DNA of 64,000 nucleotides from Lasiodiplodia sp. COLG20. Its lineage: Eukaryota; Ascomycota; Dothideomycetes; Botryosphaeriales; Botryosphaeriaceae. The translations under genes were made by a program, and so were the position numbers. Every line of letters begins with the position of its first letter. Position 1 is the first letter of the stretch. The stretch covers positions 1,364,001 to 1,428,000 of the forward strand of contig VNWV01000002.1 in assembly GCA_009801085.1 (NCBI GenBank). Direction: 5' to 3'. Below the pieces are notes generated by a model. The model searched no databases, was not told where the DNA came from, and saw only the letters and a list, made by a program, of their open reading frames with translations. Positions 44,528-55,145 of this stretch are shown piece by piece.

Positions 44528-46143
44528 GTGGGCGGTGTGTGGTGTGCTTATAGCTCAGGACTCTTGCAGGACCGGTCGTATTGGTCGAGCAGCCAGGTGT
44601 CGCGTGCACGGCTGTTGCAAAAAGTAGAACACAGCAATGCTGCTTCACGGACGGCGTCGGGCAGTGACACAAAGATAGAGGGCGGGCGGAAAGATAGGGA
44701 TATCTTTGGGCGGCTTTGTTTGCTTATCGCGCAATGACGCTAGCCGGAGCCAGGGACGGACGCCTGCGGCCACTTGTTAGCTCTATTGCTCGGGCACCGG
44801 CGCGCAGGCCAGCCATCATTGCGGCGGCAATGCGTAGCTGCAGCCGCGACCGTATTGCTGCGCTCGGCAGGGAGGCTCACTGCGTGTTCGATGTACCACT
44901 GCTGGCGATGCGCGTCGATCCGGCCTGAGCGCGGCGGTCGTTAGGCGGCTCCACCGAGGGGCAGCTCTGTGCGCGCGGCTAGAAGCGGGTAGTGCGGCGT
45001 GCGATTGCGGCGCGCCGGGTTCTAGAGGGGCGGGAGATGCGAGGCGGTGGCTGAGGGCTGAAGGGCTGCTGGATGTGCCTGCTGAGGGCTGCTGGGGACC
45101 GCACTGGCGCGAGGGAGGCGCTTCTGATATACTTCCCGATGTAACCGGTGAGCGCGCGGACCGGCGTGGACAAAGGTCGAGAGCGATATTCCTCATCAAG
45201 CACATCATCCCGCCGAGTCGCCCGCTACAGATCCACTAGCTGTCACCCCACGCTTAGAGCGGATTCTCCACATCGCAGGCCAAAACCTCTTTGACCGGAC
45301 CATGCCAGCCTGTCAGCGCCCGCACGCTGCCAGCGGTGCATGGCGGGCATCCCGTCCCGCTGCCGCCGCCCCTGCCCCGTGGTCCAGTGGGCTGCTTCAG
45401 ACGCGCATGCCGCGAATCACGCCCGCCTAGGCCCTGAACACCCACTCGGATCGTCGCCGCCGTCCCTCCCACGGAGAACATGCGCCGTCCGCATACACCC
45501 ACATGATAGGACACCACATCAACGTGCTGTGATCCCGCGGTGTGCGTGCACCGCCCCTCGGCCCCGGCACACTGATGAGCGGCGCTCTAGAACTTCCGTA
45601 ACGTTGCGCGCGCGCGAACGGAAATTTAGCCGATCGCGCCAGTGAGCCTTGCTGTTCTTCGCAGCGGTGGGGACGTCTGAAGAGACGCTCGATCTGGAGT
45701 TTCACTTATGTCAGGGATCGAGGGTCTGCCAACCTCACCGGTTGCTGCGGGGTATGCCGGCCAGGAACAACCTTCTGAGAACCGTGGTGTCCGAGAACAA
45801 GAATTCTGTTGCCTGCAGCACCCGCACAGCGCTCATGCGCCCCCGGCACCTGATTGCGAGCGCGGCCCGATTCGAATTTTCAGACGCCGTGGGTCAGCCA
45901 CACGTGCTGATGACTCCGCGAGACGCTGTTGTTGTTCGAGAACCCTCACCACTGCTCACGGCAACTCTCATTAGGTGGGTCCCGCGATGGACTCGTCAGC
46001 GCCAAACTCCCACCACATTGGCCACTCTACCCGCCCTACGGCGTCTGTTGCTATTTTTCCCGCCTGCTCTGCCTTCTAGACGCCTTTCGGACCCGCTTCC
46101 GGCGCAATGACGACGCTCAAAGGCTGCCACAGCCTTATGGGCG
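44528..46143. other. 1.6-kb gap upstream of ECL1
   Basis: Long upstream region of ECL1 and 3' flank of the methyltransferase gene. Several short frames exist but none looks coding. No repeat or RNA gene is recognised. Confidence 0.35.
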
Positions 46144-47702
46144 TCATTGGACGGCAAAGGGGTCAGAGTCCCCAATTTTTGATACTTGGATGATGCGGAT
46201 GGGCGTCGACGTTGGGTAGAACGGGCCATTCTGGTCGTCACCCGGTGGCGGTGCAAAGTTCATGTCCTCAACGCTCAACTTGTTCCGGCCTAGAACCGCA
46301 TCGTCAGCTCATCGTCCGGGGGTGGAGCCAATGCGGTTTGCCGTAGGTGGCTGGTGCAGGGAAGACGTACGGCAAGCCACATCAAATGCCTCAAACGTCT
46401 GCTCGTTACGAATTGTAGCAGCGATCAGAATTTGCAGCGAGGGCTGGTGCTGCAACAAATCAGCAAGTGTGGACACCAGGACCGGGATGACGGCTTTGTC
46501 GTAGGTCTGCATGTGTCGGCGTTAGTAATGTGCTCTCGCAACTGTGGTTCGGCTTCCGGCTTACGACGTCCGCCCCAAGAACAACGTCATATTGATCTTT
46601 CGAGCCCTCGTAGTAGAGACTCTCTTCCAGTGCCCAGCTCCAACCCCATCTCAGCACTATCGAGTCAGTGCTTCCTTGGGCATCAAGCCCATTGAGAAAC
46701 AGGTTCGTCTTGATGCTATCGACAACGCCCTCATCTCCGTCGGTTGCCGTGGCCTTTGTGGCTTGCAGGTGCTTGGTGCATAGTATGGAAAGTAAACCGG
46801 TGCCGGCTCCTAATTCGAGCACTCTTTTACCTCGGACCCACTGCTGGCCAGACTCGCTAGCCAGATAGGCCCCTAGATGCAACGCAGCTTCCCACGTGCG
46901 AAGCCCAGTGGTTCCGGATGAAGAGATGACAGCGCGAGACTCAAGCAGCGTGACTGCACGATCATTGCCAAAGCTGTAAGTTACGTACGACTTCGTCTGG
47001 GCTGATGTGGATTCAGACGGAAGGTTGGAGCCTAGGAGAAGAGACAGAGAAGACATGAGATCGTCTGATAATTCCTGCACCGCCAGAGAAGCACGTGAAT
47101 TAGTACGTACAAACATTCGAGAACGATCTACGAAGAAGAACAAGTGTCTACTAGCATCGCGAGGAAAGATGCGTTGGGGACGACCTGGGCGCGACAGCTG
47201 TTCACTGGTATCCGCATGTGCATCGGCCCAGCGTCGTACGGCACCATGGTATCCGTGTGCGCGCGCGGTTGCTCGGGATCATCGTGCTGGTCCGATGGGA
47301 TGATTGTTTGTTGAGGAAGCAGAACAATAGAAAGGGGCATTATTGCTCGCCAGTGCTTCTTGTGGCACGGTGACAAAAAGAAAAGACGAAAGATAAGGAG
47401 ACGGGGCGTTTGACATTGGCAAGAAAAGGGGAAGAATTGGGCTTGCATACATCCTCTTCGGGATTGTCGATAGCTTGCTCGATGGTGGAAACAAGCCGCT
47501 TGAGTACGCGCATCTGGTACCTCTCGGGCGGCGGATACTGAATAGAGTCCCTGTCGAACATTTCCGCAAAGAGCCATGCCTGGACGTCGGGCCTCTTGAG
47601 GAGCTGCGCCTCGGGCCAGCGCATTTGCACCAGATCGAGAAGCTGGAAATATTGCGCGCGGAAGACCTGCAGGGCCTGCATCTCACCCGACGAGACTTTC
47701 AT
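46144..47702 (-). CDS. efm3: Protein-lysine N-methyltransferase, EFM3/FAM86 (eEF2-lysine) type
   Basis: Exons 47702-47451, 47074-46565, 46506-46371 and 46289-46144 give 347 residues. The N-terminal FAM86 helical domain reads FRAQYFQLLDL and PPPERYQMRVLKRL. The Rossmann-like methyltransferase core has motif I VLELGAGTGLLSI preceded by GTTGLRTWEAALHL, then ATDGDEGV and VVLGADVTYD, where the D/V-T-Y-D motif is typical of family 16 methyltransferases. The end is NGPFYPTSTPIRIIQV. The yeast homologue Efm3 trimethylates a lysine of elongation factor 2 and so acts in translation. The first intron is long for this window (376 nt). A small extra exon inside it cannot be excluded, but direct joining gives the expected EED|ELSDDLM. 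Confidence 0.9.
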
Positions 47703-48052
47703 GGTGGCGGCTGGGCCGGACAGGGCGAGCGTGCAGGTGCGGTGCAAATGTTGAAGTTCGTGCGGTGCGGCGGCGGGTGCCACCTAGCGTTTAGCGAGTC
47801 TTGGCGCGACACCGCACACGACGATGCACAGTTTTGATCTTTTGCGAATCTTCGCATCACCGACGACGACCGGCAACTTGCTGCGACAACCCACACACAT
47901 CCCCAGGATCTCGCCGCAGGACCTTTGAGCCCCTCTCAGTACGTCGCCTAGCTCCACCTGCTCCTGCACTTTTTTTTTGCGCGTCGCGTATTTCCAGCGC
48001 CCGTCTAACTCTCCGCACAGCCCGTCCCGGTCCCTTCGATCCTCTCGTCAAG
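47703..48052. promoter_or_regulatory. Shared divergent promoter region, EFM3 and RPS24
   Basis: This 350-bp stretch lies between divergent starts of two translation-related genes. A run of nine T at about 47971-47979 lies about 75 bp upstream of the RPS24 ATG, followed by a CT-rich leader. Confidence 0.45.
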
Positions 48053-48575
48053 ATGGCCGACTCGCAAGTTACTCTGCGCACGCGCAAGTTCATCCGCAAC
48101 CCTCTCCTCGGCCGCAAGCAGATGGTTGTGTAAGTTTCCGATGCACACCGACCGAACCCGCCACAGCACGTCTAACAGCGTCCTCCAGGGATGTCCTCCA
48201 CCCCAACCGTCCCAACGTCTCCAAGGATGAGCTCCGCGAGAAGCTTGCCCAGCTCTACAAGGCCAGCAAGGACCAGGTCAACTGCTTCGGCTTCAGGACC
48301 CAGTACGGTGGTGGCAAGAGCACCGGCTTCGCTCTCATCTACGACTCCAACGAGGCCATGAAGAAGTTCGAGCCTCACTACAGGCTGGTCCGTGTCGGCA
48401 TGGCCAACAAGATCGAGAAGGCCAGCAGGCAGCAGCGTACGTACAGACGGGTTTGGCGGATTGTGGAAGGACACATGCTGACGGATCTCGGCGTACAGGC
48501 AAGCAGCGCAAGAACAGGTCCAAGGAGTTCCGGGGTACGGCCAAGACCAAGGGCGGCAAGAAGGACAAGAAATAA
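48053..48575 (+). CDS. rps24: 40S ribosomal protein eS24
   Basis: Exons 48053-48129, 48189-48436 and 48499-48575 give 133 residues. The protein starts [24 protein letters not shown] and continues [39 protein letters not shown] and [26 protein letters not shown], matching the whole family. The C-terminus is lysine-rich. It is a small-subunit component needed for 18S rRNA maturation. All exon phases close. Confidence 0.97.
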
Positions 48576-50002
48576 GCGGATCGCGGTTGACGGGGTCGTG
48601 GGCGAAAACGGATTATTTGCATCACGGTCATGGCGGGACGATGGCTGTCAGAGGCTTCGTGTACATCATTGCACGCTTGAACCTCATGCGGCTTGGGAAA
48701 AAACTAGGCGTTTGCTTTGTCTGCTGACCCGACATGGCATAGCATACCAATGGATTCTCATTCACGGTTACGAATCCTATCCATGTCCCCGGCCTTGAAT
48801 CAATGTGCGGTTTCGCCACATCGAACATCTAGTGTTGGAAAAGATTGCAAGATCGGGGTTACAGACAGGCGAGGCCCAGTATTTGCATTTTCGTTGCATG
48901 CTCCAATTGCTTTGCACGTCTCGATCGTATGATTGCGCGGCAAGATACCTATCGATGAGCCCAGAATTCCGGCCATTTGCCTACCAATCGGCGCACTTGA
49001 TTTTACGAGCATCTAATCCCTACGAGCAATCAATACCTTTGAACCTCTTGAATTACGACCTATGAAAGAGTCCCAGAGAAAAGAGGCGTATGCTTGTTGA
49101 CCGGGTTATGCATTATCTAGACATGCGTGCAAATCCCAACGGACAATTAAGACTGGGCTGAACGTGAAACATGCAGGGAGAAAGTTAACAACCTCTGGTA
49201 GCAAGTGCTCGAATTCCGAATGCGGTCTCGACCAAGCCATAGCTGAGAAATCCTACTCACACTCTAACTGATCCCACTTACTTTGAAGCACTAAGTGTTC
49301 CTTACACGAAGTTTCACGTGCCCGGATGCCGATCGCTTCCTCGGGTTTTCGGCTCTGGAAGTGTTCGTCTTTCAAGGATATCAAATTATTATGAGTCTTT
49401 AAATAGAAAACTTCAAATCGGTAAGGCGGACTGAACATCGTCGGAAAATCCACGCGTTCGCTCGGCTCCCAACCTCTCACTGGCATTCGGAAGCAGCATT
49501 GTTTGGCTTATGGACCTGAACACCATGCTGGATTATGGTCAAATCACAATGATGTAGCTGCATCACGAAAGCACCTACCATGCTATGGAGTGTCAAAGCT
49601 TCTAGCGCGGGTACGAAGGAAGTAGTCGGAAGAGGCGCATGGCGCTGCATCTGGATCCCTAGCGCGTGCCTGTGTAGACTCGTAGAGGAGCTGCCATTAG
49701 TATCTTGTAAGCGCGCTCAATAGATTTACTGGGGTGGTGAGTTGGAGCGGCAGCGGAGATAGGCAGGCACCTCTCGGATTGCGGAAGGGCGGGCAGCGCT
49801 AGAGCGAGCTGGCACCCAAACAGACGTCACCTCTCGCTTCCCTTCCAGCCCCATTCCCAAGGCTCTCGCTCAACCTCGCAGCTTTGCAGATCGCGCACTC
49901 TCTCCACAACCAGCCTCCACCGCGCCCGTTCATCGTCGCGATCTGCTGCGCCGCAAGACCCTACAGCTTTGACGAGTGCCCAACCCCGCGCAGCGATTCG
50001 CC
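48576..50002. other. 1.4-kb gap between RPS24 and SNX41
   Basis: 3' UTR of RPS24 and promoter of the sorting nexin gene. A minus-strand frame of 77 codons at 49253-49486 has no recognisable features. Nothing else is supported. Confidence 0.35.
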
Positions 50003-52160
50003 ATGTGGGACGACGAGGATAACAACCCGTACGGCTCGTTTGAGCGCCATGATTCTTCGCCCTCGCAGGTCGGCCATTTCGGCTCCCCCGGCGGATGTAC
50101 GCCAGCTCTGTTGCCCCGGCGATTCCTGTTCCTGTATGCTCTAACACGATGCTCCAGTTCGACCGATGACCCCGCCGTCTGAGGCGTCGTCCCCGCCCTT
50201 CGGCTCGCCAGAATACATTACCCACCGTAGAGACCTTAGCGATGTTGAGTACGACGATGAGCCTCAACAGCCCCAGCGCATCGAGCCCAAGAAGGGTGGC
50301 TACGATAGCCGCATTGAACAAATCCTCTATGAGAACCCGCAGCTGCCTATTCTCATTACCGATGCCGGCAAAAGTGCAGAAGGCGGGGGCAAATACATTG
50401 TCTACGCCATTAGGACTGGGGTATGAGCGCTTGTCTCCGCGCATGCTCTTACGATACTGAACCCGGGTGTGTAGGATCTAGAGGTCCGCCGGAGGTACTC
50501 TGAGTTCGCGTCTCTGCGCAACACGCTCGTCAACCTCCACCCGACTCTTATTATCCCTCCGATTCCAGAAAAGCACACCACCGCCGACTATGTTGCCAAG
50601 CCCATGAAGGCGAAGGAAGACATTGGAATTATAGAGCTGCGCAAACGTATGCTGGCCGTCTTCCTGAACCGGTGCAGGCGGATGCAGGAAGTCCGTGAGG
50701 ATGGCGTTTGGTGGAGGTTCCTGGACCCCAACGTTAGCTGGGTATGCTGAACTTCAGAACTCTTTGCGACTTGTTGCTAACTCTCAATAGAGCGAGGTTC
50801 TTCACTCCCACCCGGTGGCGTCGCTCCCTTCGAACAAACTTAAGGCACCCCCGCTCGATGCAGCAAACCCAACCCCAGGCCACCATTATCTTCCTGTGCC
50901 GGCTTCTTCTGCCAGGCTCAGATCGAGCGGAAATTCTACGTCGGGAACGCCCAACTCGCCGCCGCAACACCAGTCGCAGCCTTCTACTGCAGCACACACG
51001 ATCCCGGGACCGCAGGTTTTCGGTCGCTTCCCCCCCACGTCACAGAGTCTATCCGAGGAGGAGCTCGACCCTTACTTTGTCAATTTCGAAGCATCTTCGA
51101 AGGAATTGGAGCTGTTACTGCAAGGAAGCATGGAGAAAGTTAACCGTCGGGCGCTCGCTCACCTTAATTCGTGGGGAAGCGATATGGCGGAATTGGGAGC
51201 GCGGTACAATGCTTTTGCGTTGAACGAGCAGTCACGTACTCTGTCGCAAGCCATTGAAAAGATGGGCCAGGCTGTCGATTCCACTTACATCCAGACTTGT
51301 GAGCTTTCGTCTGCGTTGAGTGCAGGCTTTGCGGAACCAATGAGGGAGAGCGCTCAGTTTGCCGGGATCGTCCGGGACGTACTCAGATACCGCATTCTCA
51401 AACGTGTGCAGGAAGAGATGACGAAGGACGAGCTGGACAGGAAGAGACATCTACTTCAGTCACTGGAGCAGAGCGAAGCCGAAGCTAAAAGGATAGAGCA
51501 GTACCTGAACCAGACTGGGGGTCCACCGCCGAGGAGATCCAACTCTACTGCTTCCCAACGTAGCAACAGCGATCCCCCACGACCCGAGGAAGATGCAGCA
51601 TCTATCGACTCTGACTTCCCGCCTACTCATGGCGAAGCGCACTCGCCACCTTCAGCGGCGCAAGGTCAGCCCCAGCGATCCGAGCCATCATCGCCGGTTC
51701 ACAGAAAGACTGCAAGCGGGAACTTTGTGACCTCGAAGATCTTTGGCCGGGTCAGCCATGCTTTCCATGGTATCGTTGATGTAGACCCGGAGAGAACGCG
51801 TAGGGACCAGATTGGCAAGACGAGGGAGAGCATAACTCAGGTGATTACGGTGACTCCGGCGCTTTTGATGATCTAGCTGACCTTTACGTAGCTTGAACAA
51901 GCATTGGAAGTAGCGGAGAAGGATGTCAAGGATGCCAGCATAGGTGTGCTGAAGGATCTCAAGAGATTCCAGGGTGAAAAGGAGGAAGACCTCAGACGTT
52001 ATATGGTGAGTTTTCTTCTCAGAATATGTGCCCTATATGATGCTGACCGTCTCAGATCGCCTTCGCTAAGTGCCACATCGAGTGGGCGAAGAGAAACCAG
52101 GCCTCGTGGGAAGAGGCCAAGGCGGAGATTCAAAATATCCAGGCGGCTCCTACAGAGTGA
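50003..52160 (+). CDS. snx41: Sorting nexin with PX and BAR-like domains, SNX41 type
   Basis: Exons 50003-50096, 50158-50420, 50475-50741, 50791-51840, 51892-52005 and 52056-52160 give 630 residues. It starts [13 protein letters not shown], like fungal Snx41. The PX domain spans about 85-205 and has the phosphoinositide-binding [11 protein letters not shown] motif at about 123-133. A Pro/Ser-rich linker follows, then a helical BAR-like region from about 290 ([17 protein letters not shown]), interrupted by a Ser/Pro-rich insert, and a final helix [18 protein letters not shown]. Snx41 pairs with Atg20/Snx4 in retrieval from endosomes and in selective autophagy. The choice of Snx41 over Atg20 rests on the N-terminus and is likely but not certain. 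Confidence 0.9.
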
Positions 52161-52348
52161 TTGTGACGATACCAGTTTTGATTCGGGACGGGGCGTTATT
52201 GTATGGTATGTGGTAGAAAGTAATTGGCAGTGCCATTATTGCATTTCGAAGATTCGCTTCTACAAACAACTATCGATGCGTTGCTATAAGAAAAATTGTC
52301 ACAGTGTCGATCTTCTAATGTCTGTACTGGCAATGATACCGCCTACGT

Positions 52349-52657
52349 TTAGGCGTGCTCGCCAATCTCCTGCGCCGAGATTTGCTGCCTGTCGCCCTTC
52401 CTCTTGCTCTGGTGCGCCGTCTGGCTCTCCTCGTCCGTGATCTCGACCGTGCCATAAGGTGTGGTCCTTCTGGTAGGCGTCCCGCGGCCCTCCCCGTCGC
52501 CCGAAGCCGGACCTTGCTGGTCGTTCTGGAGCAGGGCAGCCTGACGCCTTTCGCGCTTCTCATCGATGCGCCTACGCCAGGGCTTGTAGAGGACAACGCT
52601 AAGGGCGCCGAAGACGATGAAAGAACCACAGATGGCGCCACCTGGGGGATAGTGAGC
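52349..52657 (-). pseudogene. Small single-pass membrane protein gene, 5' end apparently missing
   Basis: The open frame from the PGGAICGSF segment to the stop at 52349 encodes about 100 residues: one membrane segment (AICGSFIVFGALSVVLY), a basic patch WRRRIDEKRERRQAALL, and a hydrophilic tail ending in QQISAQEIGEHA. No ATG opens this frame. A pyrimidine-rich stretch with a CCCCCAG acceptor lies just upstream (near 52638), so a 5' exon is expected. What stands there instead is a 16-nt poly-T (poly-A on the plus strand, 52710-52725) and then the inverted duplication. I infer that the duplication cut the gene off from its first exon. It may still be rescued by an exon not recognised. Family unknown. 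Confidence 0.5.
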
Positions 52658-52725
52658 ATAGGTGTAGGACAATTTGACGAAAAGGGGGAAGGAATGGGAA
52701 CGAGAAACGAAAAAAAAAAAAAAAA

Positions 52726-53016
52726 TGGAAGTTCAGCAGAATTCCGATGCGCGAAGATTTCCTCGTCCATCTGCGCGACTATCGTTAGGACTGCGAGGTA
52801 GAACAATGATTCATTTTTCTCTCATACCATGAGTACTTGAAGCTATCATCCGGACGTGAATGTGGAATTAATAATTATACATTCACGTCCGGATGATAGC
52901 TTCAAGTACTCATGGTATGAGAGAAAAATGAATCATTGTTCTACCTCGCAGTCCTAACGATAGTCGCGCAGATGGACGAGGAAATCTTCGCGCATCGGAA
53001 TTCTGCTGAACTTCCA
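52726..53016. repeat. Near-perfect 291-bp inverted duplication (hairpin) around a foldback-element stem
   Basis: The arms are about 52726-52863 and 52879-53016, centred at 52871. I compared them base by base: about 138 bp are identical in inverse orientation, and the only differences lie in the centre, next to an AT loop (ATTAATAATTAT). The inner 40 bp of each arm (ACTTGAAGCTATCATCCGGA onward) match the inner stem of the foldback elements at 41.3, 42.1 and 53.9 kb. The outer 80 bp of the right arm are the last 20 or so codons and the stop of the gene at 52954-53695. The left arm is an inverted copy of them, ending at a 16-nt A run. Confidence 0.92.
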
Positions 53017-53695
53017 CTGGCCCAAACAATCGCCCGGAGGGCCAGACGGGCGCGCCCAGTCAACCTCATCGAACCGATGGTTCTCGATCACACGACACTC
53101 TCCACCCATACACCCTCGATCCTTATACCCGAAGACCTCCAGCAAGTCCTCATCCAAATCGATCACGTACGCCCAACTGACATTTAGAAAGCTTGCCGTT
53201 TTAACGATCGGAAACGGCTTCTCCGTCGTTGCTGCGAGTTCTAGGATCTTCGCGCCGGTTTCCGGTAACGTCGTCGGGCATATATGCTTCAATGCACAGC
53301 GGAAAGTTGTCTCCTTATAGTACCCGGGAATGTCGTCGGTACGGAAAGTGACGTCGCCCTTTTTGATCTTATCCTGTACATACTTCAACCCTTTGAGATT
53401 GGACAGTGTTCGAGCGTCCGCTAGGAAAACGTCTCTCTGATCCTGCGTCGGCTCGTAGAGGAGACCAGCGTCGATCACGGCTTTGAGCTTGGAGACGTTC
53501 TTCGGAATAGTAAGGAAGCGGTGGATCTCGACGCCTTGGCCACGCGGAGAGGAATCGCAACTGTGTGGGATTGGTAAGAAGAGCGGCGACGATGGTGTTG
53601 CTTGGAGGGTGGTGTTCTTACTCGGATAACTGTGCTATCTGCCACGCGCCCCGGTAGTAAACGAGGGTGAGGCTTTTGAAAGCCATGTTGCCCAT
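52954..53695 (-). CDS. Uncharacterised protein whose 3' end lies in an inverted repeat
   Basis: Exons 53695-53622 and 53560-52954 join in phase to give 226 residues, starting MGNMAFKSLTLVYYRGAWQ. I do not recognise the family. It is a soluble, mixed alpha/beta-looking protein without signal or membrane segments. Notable stretches are HRFLTIPKNVSKLKAVIDAGLLY, KGDVTFRTDDIPGYYKETTF, a cluster of cysteines (CALKHIC, GCMGGEC), and WAYVIDLDEDLLEVFG. The last 20 residues (WKFSRIPMREDFLVHLRDYR) are encoded inside the right arm of the 291-bp inverted duplication, so the 3' UTR of its transcript would be complementary to its own coding end. Self-silencing or reduced expression is a possible consequence. 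Confidence 0.65.
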
Positions 53696-53939
53696 ATTGA
53701 TATAGTCACCTAGGTGAAGCTGTGGTTAAGTGGTTGTTCTGTAGCTTGAGCGTTTGATAGACTCAGTTGCGAGAGATGCTGTAGCAGAAAGGAAGGGAAG
53801 AAGAAGTGAGAGAGTTGTCCATAGGCGCAGGTATTAGGAAGCAGCCGGACTGCACCTTCTCGGGCGAGCATGTGATGTAATTCCAATGGGCTTGAGGCAA
53901 AAGCCAGGCCTACCAGCATGGAAGGCACCTTTCTGATGA

Positions 53940-54118
53940 GATTCGACTGCTGCTTTTGCTTATGTTATGTGTAGTTTGAATTCCACATTCCCGTCCGGAC
54001 GATAGCTTCAACTACCCACATGTTTTTTTTTTTCCCCCGAAAGAGCAGTTACACTATGTTCTAGAGTAATGCTATTCTTCGCGTTAGCCATCGGCTGCAG
54101 CACTCTCCTGTACAGGTG
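53940..54118. mobile_element. Foldback/MITE-like element, copy C (left arm shortened)
   Basis: The inner arm reads CCGTCCGGACGATAGCTTCA followed by ACTACCCACATG and a T11-C5 run. Then comes the conserved right segment GCTATTCTTCGCGTTAGCC and ATCGGCTGCAG. The left arm keeps GCTTTTGCTTATGTTATGTGTAGTTTGAA but has lost its own CCGGA stem. Its right end lies about 10 bp from the stop codon of the transporter gene at 54128. Confidence 0.65.
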
Positions 54119-54127
54119 TGTTGTGGC

Positions 54128-55145
54128 TCAGGTATCCTCATTCGACGGTCTCTTCTTGAAAAATCGCTCCGTCGAGCCCATTGGGAATGAGAAAAACAGT
54201 GCCTCCTGGCACATCAGGTGGCCCAGCGTATAGTAGCCAAGCAAACCGGATACAAAGGCAAATGCACCGCCAGCCTTTTTCAGGGCTATTGAAGTGTCTT
54301 GTTTCCCGTCCGCAGCGGCGAAATAGCCTGCGGCAACGAGGCCAAAGGCGAGTTCGACGGTGGCAAAAATGCCAATGTAGACGAGGTTACTGTACTTGTT
54401 CAGACCAGATTTCTGGAAACAAATCCCAAAAACATTCAAAGAGTTCAATCACTTACATGGGCAATGATCCAATCAGGAAAAACGTATTGAAGACCGTCCA
54501 CACTACCTTTGATCAGCCCATCCAAATGACTTTATAGGGCTCTGTTCAACTTACACATCATGAAAAATCCTAGCGCGTTGTTGTACTCGATTGTGTCGCT
54601 CCCGTATGATTCCGTGACGCCGAATGAGGGCGTGATGATGGCGCCGAAGCCCGCGTAGAAAAGCCCTTCGAGACAGTTAGTTCAGGATCATTTCACGGAT
54701 TTGATTTCCATGTCTTCTGCAGACAGGAGGATCAACCCACCAAAAGCACTCAGGACTGTGTAGCCGTACGAGTTCCCCCTCACAATCTCCCATTGTGCAG
54801 ATATCACCATGCCGACGCCGGCGATAAAAAAGAAATTCCCGATGTAGACGTTCGTCGTCGTGACGCCGCGCCATTCCATGAGCGAACAGGATAATGTGGT
54901 CAGCGTGGTCGCGAAGGCGCCAATGGCAAGGGCAGTCTAGAAGAATGTTAGCTTGTTCGATATTTACAGTGGATGATTCGGAATGGCGCATTTACCGGGC
55001 TGCCCAGATTTTGACTGATGGCAGGAGATACCATTATCGTCCGGGATACGTTAGAGAAGGCGTGTTCGTGCTCGTGTCCATATCCATTCGTGGCGACTTT
55101 GAGGTTGACCGTCGGAAGGTCGCCATTTAAGTCTTGTTTTGACAT
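54128..55145 (-). CDS. GPR1/FUN34/YaaH-family membrane protein (acetate-transporter family)
   Basis: Exons 55145-54996, 54936-54741, 54665-54555, 54502-54457 and 54389-54128 give 254 residues. Six hydrophobic segments are expected. The best conserved blocks are WEIVRGNSYGYTVLSAFG, GAIITPSFGVTESYG, DTIEYNNALGFF and the fourth-exon TVFNTFFLIGSL. Family members carry acetate or related monocarboxylates, or affect ammonia export. The signature usually written NPAPLGL at the start of the first helix is here GSPTALAIG, so key residues differ. The joint is at exon 1-2, and I found no alternative splice that restores the motif. A change in substrate or loss of transport is possible. A foldback element abuts the 3' end. 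Confidence 0.87.

Noticed and set aside
49253..49486. 77-codon minus-strand frame upstream of SNX41
   Set aside because: Short, no homology recognised, AT-rich region with frequent chance frames.
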